From an uncultured Saprospirales bacterium (lineage in GTDB: Bacteria > Bacteroidota > Bacteroidia > Chitinophagales > JADIYW01), in NCBI GenBank assembly GCA_938008535.1, contig CALLKF010000200.1:1-36872 (forward strand): 36,872 nt of DNA, written 5' to 3'. Under the pieces are notes generated by a model. That model was not told the DNA's origin. It searched no databases and worked only from the letters and a program-made list of their open reading frames with translations. Within the stretch, counting starts at the first letter, position 1; every line of letters begins with the position of its first letter. The position numbers and the translations under genes are program-made. Below are positions 1 through 9,538 of this stretch, piece by piece.

Positions 1-71
1 GCGGCTACACCGCACACGAGCATGTACCACAAGTAGACCTCATCAACATGAACGGACGTATGTATGTATGA
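1..71 (+). pseudogene. 3' end of an Rhs-repeat-associated core gene, probably truncated
   Basis: The frame starting at base 3 reads GYTAHEH, then LINMNGRMYV and a stop at 69-71. GxTxHEHxxxxxLINMNGRxYDP is the hallmark of the Rhs-repeat-associated core domain, found in large secreted or surface proteins that often carry a variable C-terminal toxin. In the family this motif continues with YDP and a further conserved stretch. Here the frame ends right after the Tyr. The four bases TATG occur twice in a row at 60-68. Removing one copy restores Asp after Tyr and extends the frame to a stop near 119. The upstream part lies outside the window. The motif match is strong. That the gene is broken, rather than a natural short end, is inferred. 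Confidence 0.7.
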
Positions 72-147
72 TGCTCTTGTCTTGTGTTCCTTAGAATCAA
101 AAGTGTTTACTGATTAAGCCAGTCTATAATTGGATAGAATTTATGAA

Positions 148-213
148 TCTCTGTGAAAACTCCATGCACCTCTGCGATAATTATTGAAATCTATCAATCC
201 TGATTCAGACAAA
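148..213. repeat. Degenerate interspersed repeat modules
   Basis: Two short modules lie here: TCTCTGTGAAAACTCC followed by CACCTCTGCG (about 148-176), and an ATC-rich stretch ending in CCTGATTCAGACAA (about 198-212). Similar strings recur between genes in many Bacteroidota genomes as far as I recall, but this could not be searched. The second module has a relative at about 21222-21242 (AATCACAGTTCAGACAAT), also a short distance before a 21-bp array. No coding potential is seen. Confidence 0.35.
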
Positions 214-220
214 CAAATCA

Positions 221-290
221 GCTAATTAACCCATCCGCTAATTCGCTAATTAAGCAATTCGCTAATTAACCAATTCACTAATTAAATTCC
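221..290. repeat. 16-bp tandem repeat, GCTAATTAA type
   Basis: Units begin at 221, 245 and 261, each reading GCTAATTAA plus a seven-base tail (such as CCAATTC). A half unit of eight bases lies at 237-244 and a last partial unit at 277-290. The run is very AT-rich and ends about 80 bases before the 21-bp array. No gene is present. Confidence 0.65.
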
Positions 291-368
291 TGTCAAAAAG
301 TCCGTCCCATTCAATATCACACCATCGTCACACCTAACTATCACAAAATCAATCAGTAGAAACAAAAT

Positions 369-767
369 TGTAATCAATTCGGTGACTTTTGTAACCAATT
401 CGGTCAAAATTGTAACCAATTCAGACCCGAATGTATGTAATTCGGTTTAATATGTAGACTGCTCGGAAGCGCCTGTAACAAATTCGGAAGCATCTGTAAC
501 CAGTTTGGAAGCTCCTGTAAGTAATTCGGTGAATTCTGTCAGTAGTTCTGTCAAGTCTGTAACCAATTCGGCGGCAGATGTATGTAGTTCGGTTTAATAG
601 GTATACAGTTCGGAAGCGTCTGTAAGTAATTCAGAACCAACTGTAACCAAATCAAAAAGCACTGTAATCAGTTCGGAAACAGCTGCATAAACGTCTATCG
701 CATCTGTAACCAGCTCGGAAACTGCTGCTATCGCTCTCATCGAATCTGTAGGTATAGTGAAATTAGT
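369..767. repeat. 21-bp tandem array 1, 19 degenerate units
   Basis: Nineteen consecutive units of exactly 21 bases run from 369 to 767 with no insertion or deletion. Most units begin TGTAACCA or TGTA, and the centre and end carry TTCGGAAGC followed by ATC. A weaker unit may precede it at 348-368. Units 3-5 (411-473) and 10-12 (558-620) match each other better than their neighbours do; units 4 and 11 differ at one base. This implies an older duplication of a seven-unit, 147-bp block. Because 21 is a multiple of three, short open frames appear by chance (for example on the minus strand at 594-794), but the repeats drift without any sign of coding constraint. Apart from this and the repeats listed upstream, 72-892 holds no gene that I can support. 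Confidence 0.9.
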
Positions 768-892
768 AGGTAAATTTTCGTAAATACCATCCAAATGTTT
801 TCCTTAAATTAACAATCTGTTGTTTGATTTCCACAATATAAATTTTTACGCAAAATGTCCGTATCTTTCTAAGCTATAATTAATTCTATTTT

Positions 893-3800
893 ATGAAGAA
901 GTTTTTGAGTTTATTTTTGTTTAGTTGTATTGGATTCACAGTTTCCGCAATTGTATTTTTAATTGATCCTTCTATAACTATTAATCCGCTTTCGCCATCC
1001 GTTATTTGCTCTGATGGAACAGATACTTTGGTTTATTCTGTGTCTTCTTCATCTATTCCACCAAATACAAATGTGGTAGTTTATCAAAGTACAGATAGTA
1101 CGTTCAATCCTTATTTAGGTCAAGGTGACAGCATAGGTTACGTACAAGGCGATACAGCATCATCTTCGCAAATTACTTCTACTTGTCCAAAGATATTAGG
1201 TATTTTTATAGATGCATGTAATGATAGCGGACGATTAGAACCAGCAAATGAATATATGGTCATTACATCTGGACAAGGTTTCAGAGCTGCCAACTTAAAA
1301 ATTGATTTACCAAATACCAATCTTAGAGACATCAACACAGGTTCAAATCCATGTTCTTTTGGCACGCCTTCAAATGCATTGATGACTTTATTAAGAACTG
1401 GCTTTTGCAATAGCTCAAATTTAATTGCTGCTAGCCAGGCAGATTCTATTCCACCAAATGCATTAGTAATTGTTTTTACTGGCGCAGGAACAGATTATCC
1501 GTATAATTTAAGCAGATTTTGCCAAACGGGTCAAAAAGTATACATTTTACAAAATTCATGTACCAATGGTTCTGGTGCTTTCGTAAATAATGATGCAGCT
1601 GGAACAACATGCTCTGGTGCAGCAGCAGGAACAAGATACAGAACGACTACTTTATCGAACAGAAACTGTTTTGATGAATTGACTTATGACAGATGTGGTT
1701 TAAATGAGTTTGATGGCGCAAATCCAAATGCAAACGACGGAAACTATGTCATCAGATTGCAAAATACGGATACGTCATCGGTTGCCAATGGTGGAATTCA
1801 AAACAATGCAGCAGACAGATGTAATGGTATTGTGTTAGATACCATCATTAAAACAAAAATCTTAAAATATGCTATTCCGCAAAGTCAATGTAACACAGGA
1901 AAGCATTTTATTAAAGCTATTACACATCCAAACGGAACACAACCGATTTCAAATTCATTCAGTTATCAATTAATTTGTAATGATGTAAGAGCTACATCAA
2001 CTACAACCAATATTTGCAGTGGCGATTCAGTAAAAATAGGCATTTCATCAACTGATCCAAATGCAACGTTTAGTTGGACAACTTTTGGTGGAACTGGCAT
2101 TACTGGACAAGCAAGTGGCACAGGAAATACGATCAAACAGTTACTAACCTATTCTGGAACTACAAAAGACAGCTTAATCTACAACATCACTTCAAACGAT
2201 GCAGGTTGCACAAAAACAACGAGTGTAAAAGTAGTAGTAAATAAATGTACTGTCTGTGTTCCAAATTTTACAGCACCAGATACAGTATGTTTAGGAACAA
2301 GTGTAACAATTAATAATCTTACAACTTGTGGTGCATCATATGACTGGAATTTTTGTAAGCAAGAATTAATTCAAGGTGCAACAGGTAATAATTTAGGTGC
2401 AATTACTGGAATGCCAACTCGACCAGTTTCTATTCAAATATTTAAAGAAGGTGTTAATTGGATAGGGTTTGTTGGTAATGACGCACCACTACCAGGTACA
2501 CCACTAAGAAGATTAAATTTTGGAACAAGTTTAAACAATATACCAACTGCAACTTCATTGCCTACATTTAATCAATTAGCTATACCGCGTATTATACGTT
2601 TTATTAAAGAAGGAACAGATTGGTATGCAATTGTTATCTCAGGAAGAGATAACAATGCTAGTAATTATCAAGGTTGTGCAATATTGTTTTTTGGGAATAG
2701 TTTATTAAATACACCTACGTTATATAAAGATTTAGGAAATTTAGGTGGTTTAATTGGTGGTAATGAATCCATGTCAGGAGTTAGCTTAGAAAAATCTGGA
2801 AATAATGTAATTGCGATAGTTTCTACTTTTGAAGGCGTGGCAAATAGTGGTAATATTTATAGAATTAATTTTGGAACATCTATAACAAATCTAAATCCGA
2901 CCAAAGAAGCACTCGGCAATTTTGGAGTATTCACAAGATTAAATACAATTAAATTTATAGAAAATAGAGATAATTGGTATGGTTTTGCCGCAAATGATGG
3001 TTATCCAAATAATCCAACGAATGACAAATTATACAGATTAGATTTCGGTACATCGTTACTAAACACTCCAACTGTAGTTAGTTTAGGAAATCCAAGTGGT
3101 AAAATGAACAGAGTTTCAGACTTATTATTATATAATGATTGCGAGTCATTAAAATTATTAGGTGCAAATTATGGTTCTACTCCAAATGATTTAATTAGTT
3201 TCCAATTACCTAACGGAATTACTTCAAATAACCTAAGTGCAACTTCTTTTGGAAATATTGGTTCTTTAAACAGTCCAGGTAGTTTTTCACATGTCTTAAT
3301 TGAAAACGGACAGAAATATGTATTTATTACAAATGCTAATAATAGTACTATAAGTAGAATAAATATTGAGCCGGTTTGTAGTTCAATTGGTATTTCATCT
3401 TCAACACAATTCAATCCACCTGTTTTTACAGCAGATTCTTTAGGTACAATTACGGTATCTTTAACAATAGACAAGAATTTACCAACTGAGTTATCAACTT
3501 GTCAAGAAATTGTAGTAATCAATAATCCAAAACCAGATGCACGCATCAATCAAATCTCATGTGCTACAGATTCTATTCGTTTATCTGTAGCAAACGTAGA
3601 TGCTAATACAACTTATTCTTGGACTGGTCCAAATGGTTTCACTGCAAATCAACCAAGAGTATCTATTAAATTTAATTCACCAGCACAAGAAGGCGACTAC
3701 ATTGTTACTTCAACTGGTTTTTGTGGTGCGAAAAAAGATACGGTTTCATTTGTAACACCAAATCTTCAATTATCTGTTTCTGGTAGTGGTGAAGTATGTA

Positions 3801-5710
3801 ACGGAAGTTCTGTTACCTTAATTGCCAATGGCCAATTCGACTCTGTTCGTTGGAGCAATGGCACTTTAGGTAATCAAAATACAGTGACTGTTGCTGGTGA
3901 TTATACAGCATTTGCCTATTTAAATGGTTGTAATGCAGCAACTACAGTTCGTGTAACACAATGTCAGCAACAAATTTGCAATCCAACGATTACTGGAAAT
4001 AAAGAATTTTGCCAAGGCGATTCCATAATTTTAGATGCAGGTACTGGCTTTACTTCTTATTTATGGAATACAGGTGCAATAACTCAAACAATTGTAGTTA
4101 AAACAACTGGAAAATTTATAGTAAATGTGACAGGTCAAAGTTGTACAGGAAAAGATTCAGTACAAGTAATTTCAAATCCATTACCAACGCCAACAATTTC
4201 TGGAAATACATCATTCTGTAATGGTGGTTCCACCATTCTGACAGTAAATGGTCAATACGATTCTGTGCGTTGGTCAACAAATGCTACTACAACATCTATT
4301 ACGGTTACACAAGCTGGAAACTTTTCAGTTACAGTATATAATAAAGGTTGTTCTGGTTCTGCAAATGTAGATGTTACAGCAGGAATTTTAAATGTTTCCA
4401 TCTCAGGTGATAATGTACTTTGTGGAGGCACAACAGGTACTTTAACTGCCATAGGTACTTTTGATTCAGTTCGTTGGAATACCAATGCAACTACAACTTC
4501 TATTAATATTACACAATCAGGAACGTATAGTGTTACTGCATACAGTAATAGCAGTGGTTGTTCTGGAACTGCATCATACAATGTAGCACGTATAAGTATA
4601 GATTATTTCTTAGATAAAAAATTAGATTCCATTTGTACTGGTGATACAGCTAAATTTATTTTATCAGCAGGTGATTTAGGATCTTCACCTGTAGATACTT
4701 TTTCATTCACTCAACCAGGTAGATATCTTATTTCTTATCAAACACCAAATTGCGGTTTGTTTACGGACAGTGTTGTAGTACTTGGAAAATCAATCAGCAA
4801 ACCAACGATTACAGGAAATCTATCTATTTGCCAGCAGCAATCAACAACATTAGATGCAGGTGCAAATTATGATAGTTACGCATGGCAACCAAATGGAGAA
4901 ATAACACAAACAATTGTAGCAAGTCAACCCGGAACATATACTGTGACTGTTAAAAAAGGAAATTGCTCTTCAAGTAATGCTGTAACCGTAGTTCAAACAC
5001 CTTCTTTAAATCCGTTTAGTTTAGGAAATGATACTGCATTTTGTGGTAATTTTTCTAAAGTATTGTCTACAGGAAATCAAACAACAGTTTGGAGTACTGA
5101 TGTAACGGCTGCGCAAATCACTGTTACTCAAGCAGGACAAATTATTGCAACTATTTCAAATAATTGTAATACAGTTTCTGATACGATTGTTATTACTCAA
5201 AATTCTATTCCATCCGTATTTATTGGAAATGACACTGCTTTTTGTGATGGCGAATTATTATTAAGTGCACCATCTGAAATGCGTTCATACATTTGGAATA
5301 ATGGTTCTACTGGACAATCTATAACAGTTACTCAAGAAGGAACCTATTCTGTTAAAATTACAGATGGAAACAATTGTTCTAATTCAGATTCAATAACTAT
5401 TACTTCTAATTGTTTAAATGATATTTGGATTCCAAATGCATTTTCGCCAAATAATGATGGTGTAAATGATGTATTCATGGTTCGTGGAAATCCGCAAAAT
5501 ACCACTATCGAAAAAATGTTAATCTACAATCGTTGGGGCAACAAAGTATTTGAAGCAAATAATATTTTGCCTAATGATAAAACAACTGGCTGGAATGGAA
5601 CCTACAAAGGAGCAGATGTGCCATTTGAAGTTTATGGTTATTATGTAGTTGCAAAATTTAAAAATGGTGAAAAACAAATATTGAAAGGAAATGTTACAGT
5701 AGTGAAGTAG
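893..5710 (+). CDS. Giant secreted multidomain surface protein with CHU_C (T9SS type B) C-terminus
   Basis: The 1605-residue product opens with a Sec signal peptide (MKKFLSLFLFSCIGFTVSA). Residues about 40-370 form a region shared with the next gene, with the motif GIFIDACND...NEYMVITSG. An Ig-like domain follows. Residues about 530-830 hold four or more repeats of the type NFGTSLxNxPT with WxGF/WYAI motifs, which look like blades of a beta-propeller. A chain of Ig/PKD-like domains follows, with repeats such as CNGSSVTL...DSVRW and SxCxGxxTTLDAG. The last ~95 residues (from about 1510) match the gliding-motility-associated domain: WIPNAFSPNNDGVND, IYNRWGNKVFE and GWNGTYKG. The protein is therefore expected to cross the outer membrane through T9SS and stay cell-attached or be released. 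Binding target is unknown. The next gene follows after 35 bases, so the two are probably co-transcribed. No full TAnnTTTG box is seen upstream; the closest is TATCTTTC at 862-869. Confidence 0.9.
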   Translation: MKKFLSLFLFSCIGFTVSAIVFLIDPSITINPLSPSVICSDGTDTLVYSVSSSSIPPNTNVVVYQSTDSTFNPYLGQGDSIGYVQGDTASSSQITSTCPKILGIFIDACNDSGRLEPANEYMVITSGQGFRAANLKIDLPNTNLRDINTGSNPCSFGTPSNALMTLLRTGFCNSSNLIAASQADSIPPNALVIVFTGAGTDYPYNLSRFCQTGQKVYILQNSCTNGSGAFVNNDAAGTTCSGAAAGTRYRTTTLSNRNCFDELTYDRCGLNEFDGANPNANDGNYVIRLQNTDTSSVANGGIQNNAADRCNGIVLDTIIKTKILKYAIPQSQCNTGKHFIKAITHPNGTQPISNSFSYQLICNDVRATSTTTNICSGDSVKIGISSTDPNATFSWTTFGGTGITGQASGTGNTIKQLLTYSGTTKDSLIYNITSNDAGCTKTTSVKVVVNKCTVCVPNFTAPDTVCLGTSVTINNLTTCGASYDWNFCKQELIQGATGNNLGAITGMPTRPVSIQIFKEGVNWIGFVGNDAPLPGTPLRRLNFGTSLNNIPTATSLPTFNQLAIPRIIRFIKEGTDWYAIVISGRDNNASNYQGCAILFFGNSLLNTPTLYKDLGNLGGLIGGNESMSGVSLEKSGNNVIAIVSTFEGVANSGNIYRINFGTSITNLNPTKEALGNFGVFTRLNTIKFIENRDNWYGFAANDGYPNNPTNDKLYRLDFGTSLLNTPTVVSLGNPSGKMNRVSDLLLYNDCESLKLLGANYGSTPNDLISFQLPNGITSNNLSATSFGNIGSLNSPGSFSHVLIENGQKYVFITNANNSTISRINIEPVCSSIGISSSTQFNPPVFTADSLGTITVSLTIDKNLPTELSTCQEIVVINNPKPDARINQISCATDSIRLSVANVDANTTYSWTGPNGFTANQPRVSIKFNSPAQEGDYIVTSTGFCGAKKDTVSFVTPNLQLSVSGSGEVCNGSSVTLIANGQFDSVRWSNGTLGNQNTVTVAGDYTAFAYLNGCNAATTVRVTQCQQQICNPTITGNKEFCQGDSIILDAGTGFTSYLWNTGAITQTIVVKTTGKFIVNVTGQSCTGKDSVQVISNPLPTPTISGNTSFCNGGSTILTVNGQYDSVRWSTNATTTSITVTQAGNFSVTVYNKGCSGSANVDVTAGILNVSISGDNVLCGGTTGTLTAIGTFDSVRWNTNATTTSINITQSGTYSVTAYSNSSGCSGTASYNVARISIDYFLDKKLDSICTGDTAKFILSAGDLGSSPVDTFSFTQPGRYLISYQTPNCGLFTDSVVVLGKSISKPTITGNLSICQQQSTTLDAGANYDSYAWQPNGEITQTIVASQPGTYTVTVKKGNCSSSNAVTVVQTPSLNPFSLGNDTAFCGNFSKVLSTGNQTTVWSTDVTAAQITVTQAGQIIATISNNCNTVSDTIVITQNSIPSVFIGNDTAFCDGELLLSAPSEMRSYIWNNGSTGQSITVTQEGTYSVKITDGNNCSNSDSITITSNCLNDIWIPNAFSPNNDGVNDVFMVRGNPQNTTIEKMLIYNRWGNKVFEANNILPNDKTTGWNGTYKGADVPFEVYGYYVVAKFKNGEKQILKGNVTVVK

Positions 5711-5745
5711 AAGATATTATAGATGAAATAGGATAGATTTTTTTT

Positions 5746-8700
5746 ATGAAAAAGATAATTTTAATTGTATTTAGTTTTTTGATTGCTTGCGTTTCAAACG
5801 CACAAACATTAACTATTACATCTGCTTCACCAAATGTTATTTGTGGAAATGGAAGCACTGATACATTTAGTTATAAAGTAACAGGAAGTAATATCCCTGC
5901 AAATGCAAACATAGTAGTTTATGAAAGTACAATTGCTGGATTTAATCCATATTTAGGCCAAGGTGATAGTATTTCTGGTATTAGAGGTGATTCTTTAAAA
6001 CAACCAGATGGCTGTATTAAAATGTTAGGTTTATTTATTGATGCATGTTTAGATGGCGGTGGCGACGAAGGTCAAAATGAATATATGACTATTTCATCAG
6101 GTGCAGGAATAAAAGTAAGTAATTTAGCTATTGATTTTGGTAAATCAAATAATAATCAAGGTACATTTGCACTTAATAAGGATATAAATTTTGGTGTATC
6201 ACCTTGTACATTTAAACCAACGCCACAAGCAGCACTCATGGCAGATTTGCGTGCAAATGCACCTTGTAGTGCTGTTAATATTATTGCTGCAGGTCCAACA
6301 GATTCTATACCACCAAACGCTATTATTTTATTATTTACAAGTGACGACGTAAGGTCAAGCTATAATATGAGTAGTTTATGTGCGAAAGGTTTTCCTATTT
6401 ATGTTTTACAAAATGAATGTAGAAGAGACGCTGGTGCTTTTAGTAATATAAGTAATACATCGCAAAATTGTAATACAGATTCCAACCGTTACCGACATTA
6501 TGTGGTTAGAAACTTAGCAACAGGATGTTATGATAGCTTAGTGTATGACAGATGCCATTCGCAAACTGGGTTTGGAGACGGAACATATGTTGTTAATTTG
6601 CCTGGTGTTGATACTTTAAGCGTTGCGAATGGAGGTATTAAAAATAATCCAGGTAATTCATGCGAAGGTATCAATTTTACTACTGATGGCTTAGATTATT
6701 CTCAAATTGTAAAAAGTTCGGATACCACTTTTAAATTTGTAATACCTCCTGCATTTTGTAATACAGGTTTTCATTATATAAAAGCTATTCTAAATCCAGG
6801 AACACCACAGGTTACCTCAAATACCATTCAATATAAATTAGTTTGTTTAGATGTTGCTACGAATATATCACGACAAGAAATTTGCAGCGGACAAACTGCA
6901 CCATTTTCTATTTCAAGCACAGATGCAAATGCTACTTTTAGCTGGACTGTTTCTGGTGGTGCAGCCATTACTGGTGCAAGTGCTGGTAATGGAAATTCCA
7001 TCAACCAAACATTAATCTATAATGGTGCGACTAGAGATAGTTTAATCTATACAATTACTGCAAACGACGCTGGTTGCACTAAAACAACTAGTGTAAAAGT
7101 AGTTGTTAAAAATAATTCAGTATCGATACCAAACATTGGAAACGATACAACATATTGTGGCTCATTTAGTAGAAATCTTTCTACAGGAAACGCCTCTACA
7201 GTTTGGAATAATAATATTGGATCACCATCTGTAACTGCATCTCAAATCACTGTATCGCAACCAGGAAAATATTGGGCAACTATTTCAGGAAGTTGTGGTT
7301 CTGTTTCTGATACTATAAACATTGTTCAATCTGCAGGTTTAACTTTCTCATTTGGTGGAAATACTTCTGTTTGTCAAGGTAGTACAACTACTTTAGATGC
7401 TGGTTCTGGCTTTGATACGTATATTTGGAATACAACTGCTAATTCACAAGCAATTGTTATTTCTACACCTGGCAAATATTGGGTTGATGTATTCAAAAAT
7501 GGTTGCAAAGGAAGCGATTCAATTACAGTAACACAAATAGCAAAACCAACACCATTTTCTTTAGGAAATGATACAGCAATTTGCGGTGCAGTTTCTAAAA
7601 ATTTATCATCTGGAAATCCAGCTACAACTTGGACTTTAGATGGTAGTTTTATCACAACTGCTGCAGCTATTACGGCTACTCAATTTGGACAATACATTGC
7701 AAAAGTAACGAACAGTTGTGGTACTGTTTCAGATACGTTAAATATCACTCAAATAAATACGCCAACACCAATAAACATTGGTAATGACACATCATACTGC
7801 GGAACATTTTCCAGAAATTTATCTACAGGAAATGCAGCTACGATTTGGAATAATAATATTGGAATTCCTTCTACAACTGCCGCGCAAATTACAGTAACAC
7901 AAGCAGGAAAATATTGGGCAACCATAAACGGATCTTGTGGTTCTGTTACAGATACTATTAATATTGTACAATCACCTGGTTTGCCATTTTCTTTTGGCGG
8001 AAATACTTCTGTTTGTCAAGGTAGCAATACAACCTTAGATGCTGGTTCTGGTTATGATTCTTACATTTGGAATACAGCTTCAAATTCACAATCAATTGTT
8101 GTTTCTTCACCAGGAAAATATTGGGTTGATGTGTTCAAAAATGGTTGCAAAGGAAACGATACCATTATTGTAACACAAATTGCAAAACCAACTGTTTTCT
8201 TTTTAGGAAACGATACCACTTATTGTGATGCATTTTCACGACAGTTAAGTACTACTTCAAATAATACAGTTTGGAATAATAATGCAAATGTTCCAAGTTC
8301 AAATGGTACTCAAATTACAGCAACTAAAGCTGGAAAATATTGGGCAACCATTGCCAACTCTTGTGGTTCAGTTACTGATACCATTGAGTTATTTCAAAAA
8401 TTTAGTCCAACAGCATTCAACTTAGGAAATGATTCTTCCGTATGTGGTTCGTTTATAAAAACAGTTTCAACTGGAAATAATGCAACTGTTTGGAATAATA
8501 ATGTTGGATTACCTTCTGTTACTGCACCTCAATACACCATATCGCAAATAGGAAAATATTGGGCAACTATAACCAATTCTTGTGGTTCATTTACGGATAC
8601 TATTGAAATTAAAAATGGCAGCAAATTATTGGTAAATATTGGAGATACTATTACAAAATGTACTGGTACTTCAGTAGTTCTAAATGCTGGTGCAGGTTTT

Positions 8701-9537
8701 ACTTCATATGTTTGGAGTACAAGTGCACTAACTCAAACAATATCTGTTATAAATGCAGGAAGATATTTTGTTGATGTAACTAAAAATAGTTGTAAAGGAA
8801 GCGATACTGTTGAGGTAGTTGATATACAAAAACCAACCATTAATTCTTTAGGAAATGATACTACCTATTGTGGTACTTTCTCTCAAATTTTAGCAACTGG
8901 CAATTCTATAACAAAATGGAATACCAATGTTACTGCAGCTCAAATTACAATAAATAAAGGTGGCAAATATATTGCTACGATTACAAATGCTTGCGGTGCT
9001 ATTTCTGATACAATTGACATTAAACAAAATCCATTGCCGATAGTCAGTATAGGAAATGATAGAGAATTTTGTGACAGCGTAGAACTTACCATTGCAAAAG
9101 GAATTTTTTCTTCCATATTATGGAATACAAACGATTCTGTAAATACTATTTTTGTAAAAGATGGTGGAATTTATTCAGTGCAAGTTATTGATACCAATAA
9201 TTGTAAAAATTCGGATAGTGCCAATATCAAAAAAGTTTGTGATTATACCGTATATATGCCAAATGCTTTTTCACCAAACAACGATGGTATAAATGATATT
9301 TTATTTCCGTTAACTAAAATAAAAGGTGTCATCATTGAACGATTCGTGATATTTAATCGCTGGAATCAACGAGTTTTCGAATCGTATAATTTTGCTCCAA
9401 ATGACAAAACTTTTGGATGGAATGGTGAATTAAAAAACACAGAACAAGAAGTAGATAGTTATACATACTTTATCAGAGCAATTTTACCAGACAACACTAC
9501 TAAAGAATATAAAGGTGTGATTACTTTGTTGAAATAG
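5746..9537 (+). CDS. Secreted Ig-repeat surface protein with CHU_C C-terminus, paralogue of the preceding gene
   Basis: The 1263-residue product has a signal peptide (MKKIILIVFSFLIACVSNA, cut before Q). Its N-terminal ~350 residues are clearly homologous to those of the gene before it, with SPNVICGNGS, NPYLGQGDSI and LGLFIDACLDG followed by QNEYMTISSG. Both then share an Ig-like domain ending NDAGCTKTTSVKVVV. The middle is a run of about ten Ig-like domains starting LGNDTxxC or GGNTSVCQG and carrying GKYWATI or GKYWVDVF. From about residue 1169 comes the CHU_C domain (YMPNAFSPNNDGIND, IFNRWNQRVFES, GWNGELK), a T9SS type B sorting signal. Unlike its neighbour it lacks the propeller-like insert. 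The pair looks like a tandem duplication followed by domain gain or loss. It ends one base before the converging protease gene. Substrate or ligand is unknown. Confidence 0.9.
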   Translation: MKKIILIVFSFLIACVSNAQTLTITSASPNVICGNGSTDTFSYKVTGSNIPANANIVVYESTIAGFNPYLGQGDSISGIRGDSLKQPDGCIKMLGLFIDACLDGGGDEGQNEYMTISSGAGIKVSNLAIDFGKSNNNQGTFALNKDINFGVSPCTFKPTPQAALMADLRANAPCSAVNIIAAGPTDSIPPNAIILLFTSDDVRSSYNMSSLCAKGFPIYVLQNECRRDAGAFSNISNTSQNCNTDSNRYRHYVVRNLATGCYDSLVYDRCHSQTGFGDGTYVVNLPGVDTLSVANGGIKNNPGNSCEGINFTTDGLDYSQIVKSSDTTFKFVIPPAFCNTGFHYIKAILNPGTPQVTSNTIQYKLVCLDVATNISRQEICSGQTAPFSISSTDANATFSWTVSGGAAITGASAGNGNSINQTLIYNGATRDSLIYTITANDAGCTKTTSVKVVVKNNSVSIPNIGNDTTYCGSFSRNLSTGNASTVWNNNIGSPSVTASQITVSQPGKYWATISGSCGSVSDTINIVQSAGLTFSFGGNTSVCQGSTTTLDAGSGFDTYIWNTTANSQAIVISTPGKYWVDVFKNGCKGSDSITVTQIAKPTPFSLGNDTAICGAVSKNLSSGNPATTWTLDGSFITTAAAITATQFGQYIAKVTNSCGTVSDTLNITQINTPTPINIGNDTSYCGTFSRNLSTGNAATIWNNNIGIPSTTAAQITVTQAGKYWATINGSCGSVTDTINIVQSPGLPFSFGGNTSVCQGSNTTLDAGSGYDSYIWNTASNSQSIVVSSPGKYWVDVFKNGCKGNDTIIVTQIAKPTVFFLGNDTTYCDAFSRQLSTTSNNTVWNNNANVPSSNGTQITATKAGKYWATIANSCGSVTDTIELFQKFSPTAFNLGNDSSVCGSFIKTVSTGNNATVWNNNVGLPSVTAPQYTISQIGKYWATITNSCGSFTDTIEIKNGSKLLVNIGDTITKCTGTSVVLNAGAGFTSYVWSTSALTQTISVINAGRYFVDVTKNSCKGSDTVEVVDIQKPTINSLGNDTTYCGTFSQILATGNSITKWNTNVTAAQITINKGGKYIATITNACGAISDTIDIKQNPLPIVSIGNDREFCDSVELTIAKGIFSSILWNTNDSVNTIFVKDGGIYSVQVIDTNNCKNSDSANIKKVCDYTVYMPNAFSPNNDGINDILFPLTKIKGVIIERFVIFNRWNQRVFESYNFAPNDKTFGWNGELKNTEQEVDSYTYFIRAILPDNTTKEYKGVITLLK
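7132..8192 (+). repeat. Internal duplication of a two-domain Ig unit, 642-bp offset
   Basis: The stretch from about 7132 to 7550 recurs at about 7774 to 8192 inside the secreted-protein gene. Both encode NIGNDT, then NLSTGNA, WNNNIG, GKYWAT, INIVQS, FSFGGNTSVCQG and GKYWVDVFKNGCKG in the same order. The offset is 642 bases (214 codons), so the frame is kept. A single related domain sits between the copies. Confidence 0.8.
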
Positions 9538-9538
9538 T

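Noticed and set aside
369..767. Array 1 as a CRISPR array or as a coding heptapeptide repeat
   Set aside because: The 21-bp units abut with no spacers, and no cas genes are near. Open frames such as 594-794 (minus) are short, lack a promoter and show no codon-position bias in the variation.
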